A DNA stretch of 64,000 nt from Shewanella waksmanii ATCC BAA-643 (GCF_000518805.1 NZ_JAEH01000014.1:47710-111709), one strand, 5' to 3'. Shown: positions 25,738 to 35,389, counted from the first letter of the stretch. Numbers and translations: made by a program. The notes: generated by a model from the sequence alone, not told the origin.

Positions 25738-26391
25738 TTAGCTTGCTTGCGCTAAACTGGCTTTACGATAAGCGACAATATCTTCAATGCTTAATACCGG
25801 CATTGCGTGTTGCTTTGCAAACTCAATGATTTGCGGCAAGCGTGCCATCGTGCCATCTGGGTTGGTGACTTCACATAATACGCCCGCTGGCTTTAAACCT
25901 GCGAGTATCATTAAATCAATTGTGCCCTCAGTGTGGCCACGTCGAGTAAATACCCCACCGGGTTGGGCGCGCAAAGGGTAGACATGTCCTGGTCGTGCTA
26001 GATCGCTAGCGACGGCATTGTCGGCAATGGCGGTTTTGATGGTGGTGACTCTGTCTGCGGCACTGACGCCGGTGGTGACTCCCTCTTTGGCTTCAATACT
26101 CACTGTAAAGGCTGTGCCATATTGGCTCGAGTTGTCACTTACCATAGGTGGCAGTGCTAAATGCTGACATTGCTCATCAGTTAGACAAAGACAGACGATG
26201 CCGCTGCATTCGCGAATCAACATGGCCATTTGCGCATTAGTGAGATGCTCAGCTGAAAAAATTAGGTCGCCCTCATTTTCTCGATCTTCGTCATCAACAA
26301 CAAGTACACCGTGTCCTTGTTTGAGGGCTTCTAGTGCAGTTTCAACACGTTCAATGGCATTGCCATAAGGGGCTAATAGTGACTGATTCAT
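25738..26391 (-). CDS. ribB: 3,4-dihydroxy-2-butanone 4-phosphate synthase RibB
   Basis: A 217-residue enzyme, the same length as E. coli RibB, converting ribulose 5-phosphate to the four-carbon unit of riboflavin. Active-site segments [49 protein letters not shown] and a C-terminal SIEDIVAYR are all present. It stands alone, without a GTP cyclohydrolase II domain, and is preceded by an FMN riboswitch. Confidence 0.97.
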   Translation of the reverse strand: MNQSLLAPYGNAIERVETALEALKQGHGVLVVDDEDRENEGDLIFSAEHLTNAQMAMLIRECSGIVCLCLTDEQCQHLALPPMVSDNSSQYGTAFTVSIEAKEGVTTGVSAADRVTTIKTAIADNAVASDLARPGHVYPLRAQPGGVFTRRGHTEGTIDLMILAGLKPAGVLCEVTNPDGTMARLPQIIEFAKQHAMPVLSIEDIVAYRKASLAQAS

Positions 26392-26540
26392 GGTTTATTC
26401 CTTAGTAATACTTAAACATGGGTTTAGCCAGAATCAGGGCATTGGAAAAGTCATCTAACGCTAGACAATAAGCCTAATTGCGATAGATGTATAAGCATAG
26501 GTCTGCTTACAGTGTGGACTGCATGCAGTTATCTTATATT

Positions 26541-26712
26541 CTCTTTCATCCGGACTTAGGACGCACCATGCGTTCATTACCGTCGGCTCTGGAGTTGCAG
26601 TTATGCGCACCAGATCTGCTGACCCTGTATTGAGTATGCTCAGTACAGGCGCTCGCGGGCTTAAGTGAAAACACTATCACCGCCGGTGGGGAGTCACACC
26701 CCGCCCTGAGAA
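26541..26712 (-). ncRNA. FMN riboswitch (RFN element) controlling ribB
   Basis: Read on the minus strand, the region opens with AGGGCGGGGTGTGACTCCCC, continues with ACCGGCGGTGATAG and AGCCCGCGAGCGCC, and ends with GCCGACGGTAATGAACGC and AGTCCGGATGAAAGAGA. These are the conserved blocks of the RFN element. It binds FMN and shuts riboflavin genes down when FMN is plentiful. About 150 bases between the aptamer and the ribB start hold the expression platform. The adjoining 26713-26896 stretch shows no gene. Confidence 0.96.
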
Positions 26713-26896
26713 TGTATCTGCTAGTGATTTGCAGACGGGCGTATGTTGAACTGATTTAAGCCAAATAACAACCACGATTGATCACAAGTTGGCCATTAAT
26801 TACTGTAGTGATTGGAGTCAATAAAGGCGTACACTAAGATGATTAACTCATAGATGCATCTAAGTGAGCTTAGGTGCTGGCGAGGATACGCTCACC

Positions 26897-28972
26897 GTGA
26901 CCCAGTTTAATACTCAAATTTGCCCGCCCGTTGCGGAGAAAAGATTGCATGTCCACAAACAGCATGGCGTCAATCGTACCGATCATTATCACTGGCTTAG
27001 AGATGATCAACGCCAAGACCCGCAAGTGTTAGCCCACCTGCAGGCAGAAAAAGACTATTGTGATGCGGTCATGGCACCGATTGAGCCGTTAAAGCAGCAG
27101 TTGTTCACTGAATTGACCAGCCGATTAGATAAAGATGAGTCGAGTGTGCCTTATTATTGGCATCAGCACTGGTATCAGCAGCGATATTGCGCCGACAATG
27201 AATACCCATTGTTTGAGCGTAGCCGTCAATACCAAGGTGAGTATCAATTAATGCTCGACCTCAATGAGCGTGCCAAGGGGCATGAGTTTTATGATTTGGG
27301 TGGCCTCGCAGTAAGCCCCAATGAGCAGTTGCTTGCGTTTGCAGAAGATACTTTAAGTCGACGTATTTATCGGGTGTATATTAAAGATCTGCACAGTGGC
27401 GAACTATTCGAAGACCAGCTGGATGGCATTGATGGTCAAATAGTGTGGTCGCAAGATAACTATCACTTGTTCTATATTGCTAAAGATCCGCAAACCTTGT
27501 TGGGTAATAAAGTTTACTGCCATCGTTTAGGTACGCCGCAGTCTGCAGACAGGCTGGTTTACCAAGAACAAGACGACAGCTTTTACTTAAGTCTTGGCAA
27601 AACCTTAGATGAATCCTTAATTACGCTGTGTCACGAGAGTACCGTTACCTCTGAAGTGTCAGTGCTGGCTGCAGATGCACCAACGGCGGATTTCAAGCCA
27701 CTAATACCTCGGCAAACCGGCGTGGAATATGCGCTCGCAAAGCACCACCAAAGCTACTTCATTTTAACTAACTGGCAGGCGAGCAACTTTCAATTGTTAC
27801 GTGCTGATGCGGCCAATATTGCCGACCGTGCTGAGTGGCAGGTGTTAATACCCGGGCGAGACGATGTGCGTATTGAAGATGTGCTGGCGCTACAAAATCA
27901 TTTGGTCGTGCAGACACGTGAGCAAGGTTTAACCCATATCTACGTCTATGACTTAGATATGAAACTGCTGTTTGAACTGCCTTTCAACGACAGTGCCTAC
28001 GTTGCAGGTCTAGATGTTAACCCACGCCAAGACAGTGACAAATTACGAGTCTATTATTCCAGCCTGACTACGCCAGAGTCGGTGTATGAATACGATCTTA
28101 GCCATGGCGGCAAAGCCCGCTTGTTAAAACAGCAGCAGGTCGCGGGTGGGTTTAACCCTGATGATTATTGCAGTGAGCGACTATTTATCGATAGCCGTGA
28201 TGCTTGCCAAATACCCGTGACACTCGTATATCGCCGTGATGCCTTTCAGGGTGATGGTAACAACTCACTCTATCAATATGGTTATGGTGCTTATGGCCAT
28301 ACCATAGAGCCTTGGTTTGATAGTGCGATATTGTCGCTACTTGATAGAGGCGTGGTCTACGCTATCGCTCATGTACGTGGCGGCGAGATGCTTGGGCGTC
28401 ATTGGTATGATAGTGGCCGCATGTTCAATAAACAGAACAGCTTTAATGACTTTATCGATGTCAGTCGCGGGCTGATTAAGCTGGGCTATTGCCATCCGCA
28501 AAAATTGCTGGCCTCGGGTGGCAGTGCTGGTGGTTTATTGATGGGCAGTGTCATGAATCAAGCGCCTGATTTATATTGTGCTGTTGCCGCCCACGTGCCT
28601 TTTGTGGATGTGGTTTCAACGATGCTCGATGAAACGTTACCGCTGACAACCAATGAATATGATGAATGGGGCAACCCGAATGAGCGGGCAAGTTTTGATT
28701 ATATGCTAAGTTATTCGCCCTACGATCAAGTGAGTGAACAGCCTTATCCACCAATATTGGTGACCAGTGGCCTCCATGATTCACAAGTACAGTATTTTGA
28801 ACCCGCTAAGTGGGTAGCAAAATTGCGAGAATACAGCAGTGGTGATCAACCTGTGCTGTTTGATATTGACCTTAGTGCCGGACATGGGGGGAAAAGTGGT
28901 CGCTATAAACACTATGAAGATGTGGCGACCGAATACGCTTTTATGTTTACCGTTCTCAGGATAGCAGGCTAA
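26897..28972 (+). CDS. ptrB: Oligopeptidase B (prolyl oligopeptidase family S9A)
   Basis: A cytoplasmic serine peptidase of about 690 residues: an N-terminal beta-propeller, then an alpha/beta-hydrolase domain. The catalytic Ser is in ASGGSAGGLLMG, Asp in LHDSQVQYFEP and His in SAGHGGKSGRY, the last two typical of oligopeptidase B, which cuts small peptides after Arg/Lys. GTG 26897 was chosen because GAGGA lies ten bases upstream; the frame is open from GTG 26864, which has no ribosome-binding site. Monocistronic. Confidence 0.9.
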   Translation: MTQFNTQICPPVAEKRLHVHKQHGVNRTDHYHWLRDDQRQDPQVLAHLQAEKDYCDAVMAPIEPLKQQLFTELTSRLDKDESSVPYYWHQHWYQQRYCADNEYPLFERSRQYQGEYQLMLDLNERAKGHEFYDLGGLAVSPNEQLLAFAEDTLSRRIYRVYIKDLHSGELFEDQLDGIDGQIVWSQDNYHLFYIAKDPQTLLGNKVYCHRLGTPQSADRLVYQEQDDSFYLSLGKTLDESLITLCHESTVTSEVSVLAADAPTADFKPLIPRQTGVEYALAKHHQSYFILTNWQASNFQLLRADAANIADRAEWQVLIPGRDDVRIEDVLALQNHLVVQTREQGLTHIYVYDLDMKLLFELPFNDSAYVAGLDVNPRQDSDKLRVYYSSLTTPESVYEYDLSHGGKARLLKQQQVAGGFNPDDYCSERLFIDSRDACQIPVTLVYRRDAFQGDGNNSLYQYGYGAYGHTIEPWFDSAILSLLDRGVVYAIAHVRGGEMLGRHWYDSGRMFNKQNSFNDFIDVSRGLIKLGYCHPQKLLASGGSAGGLLMGSVMNQAPDLYCAVAAHVPFVDVVSTMLDETLPLTTNEYDEWGNPNERASFDYMLSYSPYDQVSEQPYPPILVTSGLHDSQVQYFEPAKWVAKLREYSSGDQPVLFDIDLSAGHGGKSGRYKHYEDVATEYAFMFTVLRIAG

Positions 28973-29080
28973 GCGTCAGCAACCTATATCTACAGCGGGT
29001 GTGAAGTTTTTGTCAAAGACATTTCATCGACATGCACGACAGTAGTATCGCCATACTTTTAGCTAGATGGCGATACTTAC

Positions 29081-30200
29081 ATGGCAGTAACACAGCTTCA
29101 AACTGAAAATAGCAATGACACCCAACAAGCATTTCTAGTCGCCTTGGTAGGTTTGTTGTTTATACATATATTAATGCTCAACTCACAGGTCAATCAGAGC
29201 TTGTTTTACCTGCTCAATCAAAGCCACTTATGGATTCCAGAGGGTGTGATCGCCATGATCAATGACCTCGGCAATGGCATTACTATGGGGGCGGTTGCCC
29301 TGTGTTATTTGGTGCGATATCCACAGCGCACCGGCAAAGTGTTGCTGGCCGCCTTGCTGAGTTTGGTCATGGTACCTTTGCTGAAACACTATTTCGATGC
29401 GCCGCGTCCAGCAGCGATGCTGAGTGACCTACACATCATAGGGCAAGCCCACTACAGCAACAGTTTCCCTTCTGGGCATACTGCGACCATATTCTTGTTT
29501 GCTGGGCTGTATTATACCAATCAGTATAAGAATTTGATCTACTCAGCGCGCTTTTGGCAAACTAATTCAAGGCCGGCTCATTCAAAGTGAGTACTGAAAC
29601 AATGGTTGCTCCCTTGTGAGGTTATTCAACGCAGAAGTAGGTAGCCAAAAACGCGCCAGAATGGCGAGTTTTAGCGATTCTGATGCTGTGTTAACGAGCT
29701 TAACCGTAGAATAACTATGCTCTTCACTCGTTGCCTTGCCTCAGAACCGCTAAACTCTCGCTGAGTGACTAAATGTTTATACTGATTGGTATTACTTACA
29801 TAAGCCAAACACGGTACTGCGCGTCGCCGCATTGATGCTCGCTTTGGTTGTCGGTGGGTCACGGGTGGCAGCCGGTGCGCATTGGCCCCAAGATGTGGCG
29901 CTTGGGGCCATAGTTGGGCTGTTGTGTGCTTTTGTGGCCAGCCGCTGCTGCACTGACTGGCAACTTAATCGTAGCAGGCAGGCGTTATGCTATTTAGGGA
30001 TTTTGTTGGTCTTGATTGTCGTCGACAGCCAAAGTGGAGATGGCTTTGCTAATTTCCCTCAAGTGCAATGGATGCGCCACGCCTTAATCGTATATAGTGG
30101 CCTGATGGTGTCTTACGCAATGTGGAATATGTTTGAATTAACGCCAAAGTTGGCGCATAAATTAGCTAAATTTAAGCCGCTAAGGTTGGGGAATGACTGA
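29081..30200 (+). pseudogene. PAP2-family phosphatase gene interrupted by a 277-bp element
   Basis: The 5' part (29081-29514) encodes four helices and the motifs KHYFDAPRP and SFPSGHTATIF; the 3' part (29795-30200) encodes SRVAAGAHWPQDV and two further helices. Together they hold all three PAP2 phosphatase motifs. Between them sits a mobile element with a TTA target duplication. Dropping the element and one TTA leaves 840 bases, exactly 280 codons with no frame change, and the joined protein aligns without gaps to the intact paralogue at 30.7 kb. As it stands, translation from the 5' part runs into the element and stops at 29590. Confidence 0.9.
29515..29791. mobile_element. MITE-like element, copy 1 (277 bp), inside a PAP2 gene
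   Basis: Non-coding element with perfect 15-bp terminal inverted repeats (TACCAATCAGTATAA) and flanking TTA duplications (29512-29514 and 29792-29794). Inside it has a second inverted repeat (about 29665-29682 with 29741-29757, TTTAGCG...CGCTAAA type) and a nested AACGAG/CTCGTT pair, so its RNA would fold into a long hairpin. It encodes no transposase; movement would need one supplied from elsewhere. A second copy lies at 52.3 kb. Confidence 0.88.
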
Positions 30201-30486
30201 AGCTGCTGATACAGGTGTTGCTAAGCCAACGCAATGGTGGGTGTACATCATTCGCTGTGCAAAAGGTCAGCTTTATACCGGTATTACCACCGATGTGGCG
30301 CGGCGATTTGCTGAGCACAGTGACGGGGCCCCTAAAGGGGCTAAGTTTTTGCGAGGCAAGGGTCCATTAGTTTTGGTTTATCAAGAGCCGCAGGCAGACC
30401 GCTCCAGTGCCTCTAAACGCGAGGCGGCGATTAAAAAGCTGAATAAAACACAAAAGTTAGCTCTGATCGCATCACAGATAAAATGA
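30193..30486 (+). CDS. GIY-YIG nuclease-superfamily protein (UPF0213/YhbQ-like)
   Basis: A 97-residue single-domain GIY-YIG protein. The two motif halves read VYIIRC and LYTGITTDVARRFAEH (Arg in the second part), followed by a segment with Lys and Glu typical of YhbQ-type proteins, GAKFLRGKGPLVLVYQE and SKREAAIKKL. Relatives are proposed nucleases acting on DNA, but the in vivo role is unsettled. Its start overlaps the end of the PAP2 pseudogene by eight bases, so it may have lost part of its transcription since the insertion. Confidence 0.9.
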   Translation: MTEAADTGVAKPTQWWVYIIRCAKGQLYTGITTDVARRFAEHSDGAPKGAKFLRGKGPLVLVYQEPQADRSSASKREAAIKKLNKTQKLALIASQIK

Positions 30487-30696
30487 TGCTGTCATTGCTT
30501 GCATGCTCACATTATTGGTTAATATTTACTGCTAATAAACTATTTTTACTATTTATTGTTTAGTTAAATAGATGAATATATCCACACACGATTCTTTTTC
30601 TGCAGCTATTTTGCTGCAGATTGAGGTCGGCATTCACTAAAATTTCACAGTGCTGTGTTTAAGCTGGCAAGATAGACTTATTGCGAGGAACACCCT

Positions 30697-31500
30697 GTGA
30701 CAGAGCAGGTCATCTACCCAAAAGCGATAGTATCGCCAAGCGTACTCACCGATGTGAGTTTTAAACTCTTAGTATTGTTCTTGTTTGCGCTGCATCTATT
30801 ACTACTCAACGATGCGACTAATTTGGCGGTATTTAGCCAACTTAATCAATTTGGCCAGTTATTTCCGCCAGGCTTACTCGCCATGTTGACCGATATTGGT
30901 GACGGTGCAACACTTGGTTTTCTGGCACTTGCCTATTTAGTTTATCGCCCCGATATGGTGGCGAGAGTGGTTGTCGCCAGTATCATGTCTCTATTGTTGG
31001 TGCCTGCTTTGAAGGGCTATTACGATGCGCCTCGGCCTGCTGCAGTGTTGGATTTTCTACATATTATTGGTGAGACTCGTTTAAGTCATAGTTTTCCCTC
31101 TGGACATGCTGCGACTGCTTTCTTGTTAGCGGGTCTTATTGTGTTGGCAACGCGTCAACTCTCGGTGCAATTGACTGTTATTGGCGTCGCATTGATGGTC
31201 GCAATGTCACGTGTAATGGTGGGAGCGCATTGGCCTGTTGATGTGGTGATGGGCGCATTTGTGGGGCTATTTTGTGCTTTTGTGGCTTGTCGCTTCATCC
31301 CTTTGGTGACATTGAGCCAAACTCGAGTACTGCAAGTATTTAGTTTCCTGTATTTAGTGCTGGTGGTCTGTATTGGCGAAAAGCTGATTGATCAAGCTTT
31401 GCTGTGGCAGGTCGTTGGGTTGCGGGTCGGATTGATTGTGTTAACTGCAGCGCTATTAGTTTATCGCTGGCGATATCCCGCCAAGTTTTCTGTTACGTAA
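30697..31500 (+). CDS. PAP2-family membrane phosphatase (intact paralogue)
   Basis: A 267-residue inner-membrane protein with six helices. The three phosphatase motifs are complete: KGYYDAPRP, SFPSGHAATAF and SRVMVGAHWPVDV. Relatives remove phosphate from lipids such as undecaprenyl pyrophosphate or phosphatidylglycerol phosphate; which one is used here cannot be told. The GTG start has GAGGA upstream. It is a close paralogue of the interrupted gene 500 bases upstream, so it may cover for its loss. The gap 30487-30696 contains no gene. Confidence 0.9.
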   Translation: MTEQVIYPKAIVSPSVLTDVSFKLLVLFLFALHLLLLNDATNLAVFSQLNQFGQLFPPGLLAMLTDIGDGATLGFLALAYLVYRPDMVARVVVASIMSLLLVPALKGYYDAPRPAAVLDFLHIIGETRLSHSFPSGHAATAFLLAGLIVLATRQLSVQLTVIGVALMVAMSRVMVGAHWPVDVVMGAFVGLFCAFVACRFIPLVTLSQTRVLQVFSFLYLVLVVCIGEKLIDQALLWQVVGLRVGLIVLTAALLVYRWRYPAKFSVT

Positions 31501-31538
31501 GTAAATACTAGCTTTGGGGGGGGATTTAACTAGGGTGG

Positions 31539-31573
31539 GCAGCGACATGTTCTAACTAGATTGATGTCGCTGC
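31539..31573. terminator. Hairpin between the PAP2 and DGSG-repeat genes
   Basis: Ten-bp arms GCAGCGACAT / ATGTCGCTGC around 15 bases, between convergent genes. No clear T-run; a weak terminator or another structured site. Confidence 0.4.
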
Positions 31574-31633
31574 GCCGGGAAGATTGTGACTGCGCTTGTG
31601 TTTGGAACTGCGTATGGGACTGGGCGAGCCAGT

Positions 31634-32386
31634 TTACATCGCCATACTCCGTTCAACATTATCGACGGTAACATCACCAGAGCCAGCATCGATGATGTTC
31701 AAGGCTTGTGCATTGTTGATATCGATATCTCCTGAGCCGTCATCGATGGTGACTTTACCGGCGACATCTCTAACACTGAGATCGCCCGAACCGTCGTTAA
31801 TCATTACATCACCGCCAATGTTTACTAGCTCCATAGAGCCTGAACCATCGTCAACCGACACTTCACCTTGAATATCGCGCACCGCAATAGAACCGGAACC
31901 ATCATTGATGGTGAGGTTGTTACCATTGGTGACTGACAGGCTGCCTGAACCATCGCTGATGGCAATGTTGGCGTTGACGCCATCGATGTCAATGGAGCCT
32001 GAGCCATCTTCGATTTCCATGTTAAAGCGTGCCGGAACTCTGAGCGTTACGTCGATATAAGGTGAGCGCCCTGAGTATGATTGGTCGTTGAAATCGGCGA
32101 CAACAATGGCCTGATTACCTTGGCGTTTTAAAGATAAATTTGGGCTGATGCCGTCGCGGGTGTAGATATCGGCTTCTAGTTTGACATGATTCAAACCAGC
32201 TACACCTTGAATATTGAGCGCTCCGGCACCAGTGGTCGCAATCAAGCCCTCTAGCTCAGTGGCATCGAGCTGCAAGGATTGGTGTTTATGTTCAAGCGGC
32301 GCCATGTTGGCTTTGCTGACATTGATGATGCAGCCAGATAAGCTGATAGCGCAAACAGTAGACAATAGTATCGAGCGTTTTAGCAT
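31634..32386 (-). CDS. DGSG-repeat lipoprotein (DUF4097-like beta-helix)
   Basis: A 250-residue secreted protein. The signal peptide ends in a lipobox (ISLSGC), so Cys 19 would be lipidated. After about 115 residues it turns into seven repeats of roughly 18-20 residues, each with a DGSGS or DGSGD turn between short beta strands, such as ISDGSGSLSV and IDDGSGDIDI. This is the pattern of DUF4097/adhesin-like right-handed beta-helices. The repeats are rich in Asp, which could bind calcium or a polymer, but no ligand is known. It stands alone on the minus strand. Confidence 0.82.
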   Translation of the reverse strand: MLKRSILLSTVCAISLSGCIINVSKANMAPLEHKHQSLQLDATELEGLIATTGAGALNIQGVAGLNHVKLEADIYTRDGISPNLSLKRQGNQAIVVADFNDQSYSGRSPYIDVTLRVPARFNMEIEDGSGSIDIDGVNANIAISDGSGSLSVTNGNNLTINDGSGSIAVRDIQGEVSVDDGSGSMELVNIGGDVMINDGSGDLSVRDVAGKVTIDDGSGDIDINNAQALNIIDAGSGDVTVDNVERSMAM

Positions 32387-32603
32387 GTGTATTCCCTTTT
32401 TAATCTATTTATTTCCTCATATGCTGTTTATAAAGCAGACTTTATGCCATATTTGTATCTTGCTGTATTTATTGGTTTTTAACTCCTGCCACTTGCGTGG
32501 GCGTCTGCTTAAATTGGCGTGATTTATCGAAAGGTGTTAGCTTTTACCGCAATTATTAGCACAATTGACCAAGTGCACAGAGATAGGAAGCCAATAGGTA
32601 GAT

Positions 32604-33389
32604 ATGGACTATTTAGCATTAAATAAAGCCGCGTGGGATGCGCGGACTAAAACTCATGTGGGCTCAAAATTTTATGATGTTGCGGGCTTTCTTGAAGGTA
32701 AAAGTTCGCTGAATGAAATTGAGCTCAGTGCCTTAGATGTTAAGGGCAAGTCCTTGTTGCATCTGCAATGTCATTTCGGCTTAGACACTTTATCGTGGGC
32801 AAGGGAAGGCGCCAAGGTCACAGGTGTTGATTTATCATCGGTGGCCATTGAACAGGCGCAGCAGTTAGCCACAAAAACCGATATTGACGCTGAGTTTGTA
32901 TGTTGCGATCTCTATTCGGCAGCAGCGACGTTACAACGCCAGTTTGATGTAGTGTTTACCTCATACGGTGCCATCTGTTGGCTGCCCGACTTAGACAAAT
33001 GGGCAGAGGTTATCGCCAGTAGTCTTAAAGCGGGTGGTCAGTTTTATATGGTGGAGTTTCACCCTGTTGAAGCGATGCTAGAGGGCTACAGTTATTTTGC
33101 TCAGGAGCAAGCTGATGTTGAGCAGGAGGGGACCTACACTGAGAACGCCAGCGATGAGAAGCACACCATGGTCACTTGGCCACATTCTTTGGCGGATGTG
33201 ATTAGTGCATTGCTCAAGGCTGGGCTCTGTTTGCAACAATTTAGTGAGTTTGACTACTCACCCTACAATTGCTTTGCCGATATGATTGCCGGTGGCCAGC
33301 TGGGTGAAAGCGATGAGCGCTATTATATTTTGCATCAGCAACAGCGTATTCCATTATGCTTTTCCATTGCAGCGACCAAACCAGCTTAG
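32604..33389 (+). CDS. Class I SAM-dependent methyltransferase
   Basis: A 261-residue cytoplasmic methyltransferase of the Rossmann type. Motif I is seen as SLLHLQCHFGLDTLSWA (the usual GxGxG is replaced by QCHFG), motif II as VTGVDLSSVAIEQA, and motif IV as FDVVFTSYGAICWLPD. The QCHFGLDTL variant is typical of a group of uncharacterised small-molecule methyltransferases. Substrate unknown. The start ATG has AGGTAG upstream and no partner genes adjoin it. Confidence 0.85.
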   Translation: MDYLALNKAAWDARTKTHVGSKFYDVAGFLEGKSSLNEIELSALDVKGKSLLHLQCHFGLDTLSWAREGAKVTGVDLSSVAIEQAQQLATKTDIDAEFVCCDLYSAAATLQRQFDVVFTSYGAICWLPDLDKWAEVIASSLKAGGQFYMVEFHPVEAMLEGYSYFAQEQADVEQEGTYTENASDEKHTMVTWPHSLADVISALLKAGLCLQQFSEFDYSPYNCFADMIAGGQLGESDERYYILHQQQRIPLCFSIAATKPA

Positions 33390-33393
33390 TATT

Positions 33394-33426
33394 GGCACCA
33401 GCTATTCGTTAATGATTACTGGTGCC
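33394..33426. terminator. Hairpin between convergent genes
   Basis: Eight-bp arms GGCACCAG / CTGGTGCC with a 17-base loop, between the methyltransferase and M14 genes. No T-run is obvious. Confidence 0.4.
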
Positions 33427-33434
33427 GCTGCTGG

Positions 33435-35276
33435 CTACTGTGCGCTTAATACCGGATAAACACGATATTGCTGATCATAGTAGGGGCTGCGCTCATAAAA
33501 CCAACGTAGACGGGCCTTAGGGTTAGTGGCAAACATGGGGTCAAGCAGCGCAGTATCAAACTCTGCTTGTAAGGCTGGGTTGTCGGCCAGCATCTGCGCA
33601 GCTAATGGCTCCACAGCATATTCTTCAATATACTCAGTTCGGGTAAAGATGGGGTTGAAGAACCCCCACTGCAGGAAGGAATCTGGAGACTGAGGTTCGA
33701 GCAGCAATATTGCTAGATCACCCAGCGGTTGCTTGGTGTCTATTTTCACTGTACCTGGCATTAAGGTGGTGGTGATCTTAGCTTGGTCTGTCGTCACCTC
33801 AACGCGCTGGCGGCTTTCATAACTTGACTCAGAAAAGTCATAGTCAGTAAAAGTTGTTTGCTGCAATGCCAATGTGGTTGGTTGACTGAGCGTTGTCATA
33901 CGTACGCCGTGGATCGCTAAACGTTCTATCACTTGTTGCCATTGCGGCGGAATATAATAGGCGCTAGGGCGTTTAATGCGAATATCAGCTTTAGTGGAAC
34001 CAATCACAGGTAAGTTAGGGTATAACTTAGGTTGGCCATTCCAGCGCACGACATCCGCACCGCTAATCTCACTCTTTTCTACGCTATAGTCGATGCCTTT
34101 AAAATCCCAACCTTGTGCCTGTTGTTCTTGCTTCCAGGTGAGCGTTACCATTTGCGGGTAGCGGAAATTGTCTTGCTGAATTGCCGCTCGAAGCTTACTC
34201 TTTTGCTGGCTAACGACTTTAAGACTGGCTTCTAACATCACATAGGTGCCTAACACTCGTTGTTTAAACGGCTTGAGACTATGATTTTCAATGAGAATTG
34301 TTGGCAAATGTCTGGCATCACCGTAACCGTTTGAGTAACGTGGACTGGGGTTCCATAATGACAGGCCTTTACTCATATCGCGGTTATCCATCGCAAATAC
34401 GAGTGGCCCTGGCACGTGACCTTGCGCGGTTAACGCTTGCTCTACGGCAGGGCGATATTGCTTTTCTAACCATTGGTAGCCGCTGGGGCTCATGCCTTGG
34501 GACAGGTTGTAGCCAAAAGTGACGTCATACTGATAATCAATGCCGTCAGTCACATGCACATCGATATATAGGTCAGGTTGCCAAAGGTTGATAGCGGCTA
34601 GCATGTGCTGCATTTCCAGCGCATCAGCTTTGGCGTAATCGCGATTGAGATTGAGATTGTTAGCAGTCGTTCGCCAGCCCATCTCTACCGGACCACGTTG
34701 ATTGACGCGGTTTACATCGGTGCTACGCTCATGTCCATCAACACTGAAAATTGGTACAAATAATAAATTAGCATTGTCGAGCAATTCGGCTTTGTTGCCA
34801 AAAACCATATCGCGCAGCAACATCATACCGGCATCTTTACCGTCAATTTCACCCGAGTGAATACCGGCTTGCACGAGCAAAGTGGGTTTGCCAAGCTCTT
34901 GCAACTTTTGCGGATCATCGATGCCCTCTTTGGAGGCGACAATCATCCAGATGTCCCGGCCTTGAGGGCTTTTACCTAAACTGACTTTTTTGAACATGTC
35001 GGTCTGTTCAATAAGCTTATCCAGCCAGCTAAAGGTTTCGTCGTAACTCGGGCTGGTTTTTAGTCCGTGTTGTTCAAAAGGGGTTGCCCATTCATTATCG
35101 GCGGCGACAATAAGGGATTCGCTGTTACCTTGCCATTGCATAATGGGCGGTAAAATAGCATCGTTTACGTAGGTGTTGGCGCGTGTTGGCGTATGAGTGT
35201 GGTCAGCGGCGAGGGCACAAAAAGCAGTGCTACCGGCGAGTATGCTGACAAATGCGGTAAGTGATCGTAGGCGCAT
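33435..35276 (-). CDS. Secreted M14-family zinc carboxypeptidase
   Basis: A 613-residue exported peptidase with a signal peptide (cleavage near ALAADH). The zinc-binding HxxE is in QAGIHSGEIDGKDAG (about residues 137-151) and the third zinc His in LYIDVHVTDGIDYQYD. The chain continues with an extra C-terminal region of about 250 residues rich in beta strands. Such proteins trim peptides or murein-derived peptides in the periplasm or outside the cell; the actual substrate is unknown. Monocistronic. Confidence 0.88.
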   Translation of the reverse strand: MRLRSLTAFVSILAGSTAFCALAADHTHTPTRANTYVNDAILPPIMQWQGNSESLIVAADNEWATPFEQHGLKTSPSYDETFSWLDKLIEQTDMFKKVSLGKSPQGRDIWMIVASKEGIDDPQKLQELGKPTLLVQAGIHSGEIDGKDAGMMLLRDMVFGNKAELLDNANLLFVPIFSVDGHERSTDVNRVNQRGPVEMGWRTTANNLNLNRDYAKADALEMQHMLAAINLWQPDLYIDVHVTDGIDYQYDVTFGYNLSQGMSPSGYQWLEKQYRPAVEQALTAQGHVPGPLVFAMDNRDMSKGLSLWNPSPRYSNGYGDARHLPTILIENHSLKPFKQRVLGTYVMLEASLKVVSQQKSKLRAAIQQDNFRYPQMVTLTWKQEQQAQGWDFKGIDYSVEKSEISGADVVRWNGQPKLYPNLPVIGSTKADIRIKRPSAYYIPPQWQQVIERLAIHGVRMTTLSQPTTLALQQTTFTDYDFSESSYESRQRVEVTTDQAKITTTLMPGTVKIDTKQPLGDLAILLLEPQSPDSFLQWGFFNPIFTRTEYIEEYAVEPLAAQMLADNPALQAEFDTALLDPMFATNPKARLRWFYERSPYYDQQYRVYPVLSAQ

Positions 35277-35389
35277 GATTGGTCATCCATCTTGATGCAG
35301 ATTTAGTATTAAGACTCCGTTATATTTCATTAATTTGCTGACAAGTGCAACCACTGAGCAACCGCCACATTGCTCATGGTTACATTGGT

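Noticed and set aside
29665..29862. 63-residue minus-strand frame in the mobile element
   Set aside because: No similarity to transposases; the second copy of the element does not keep it.
31596..31871. Plus-strand Ser/Pro-rich frame
   Set aside because: Antisense of the DGSG repeats; the periodic composition comes from the real gene on the other strand.
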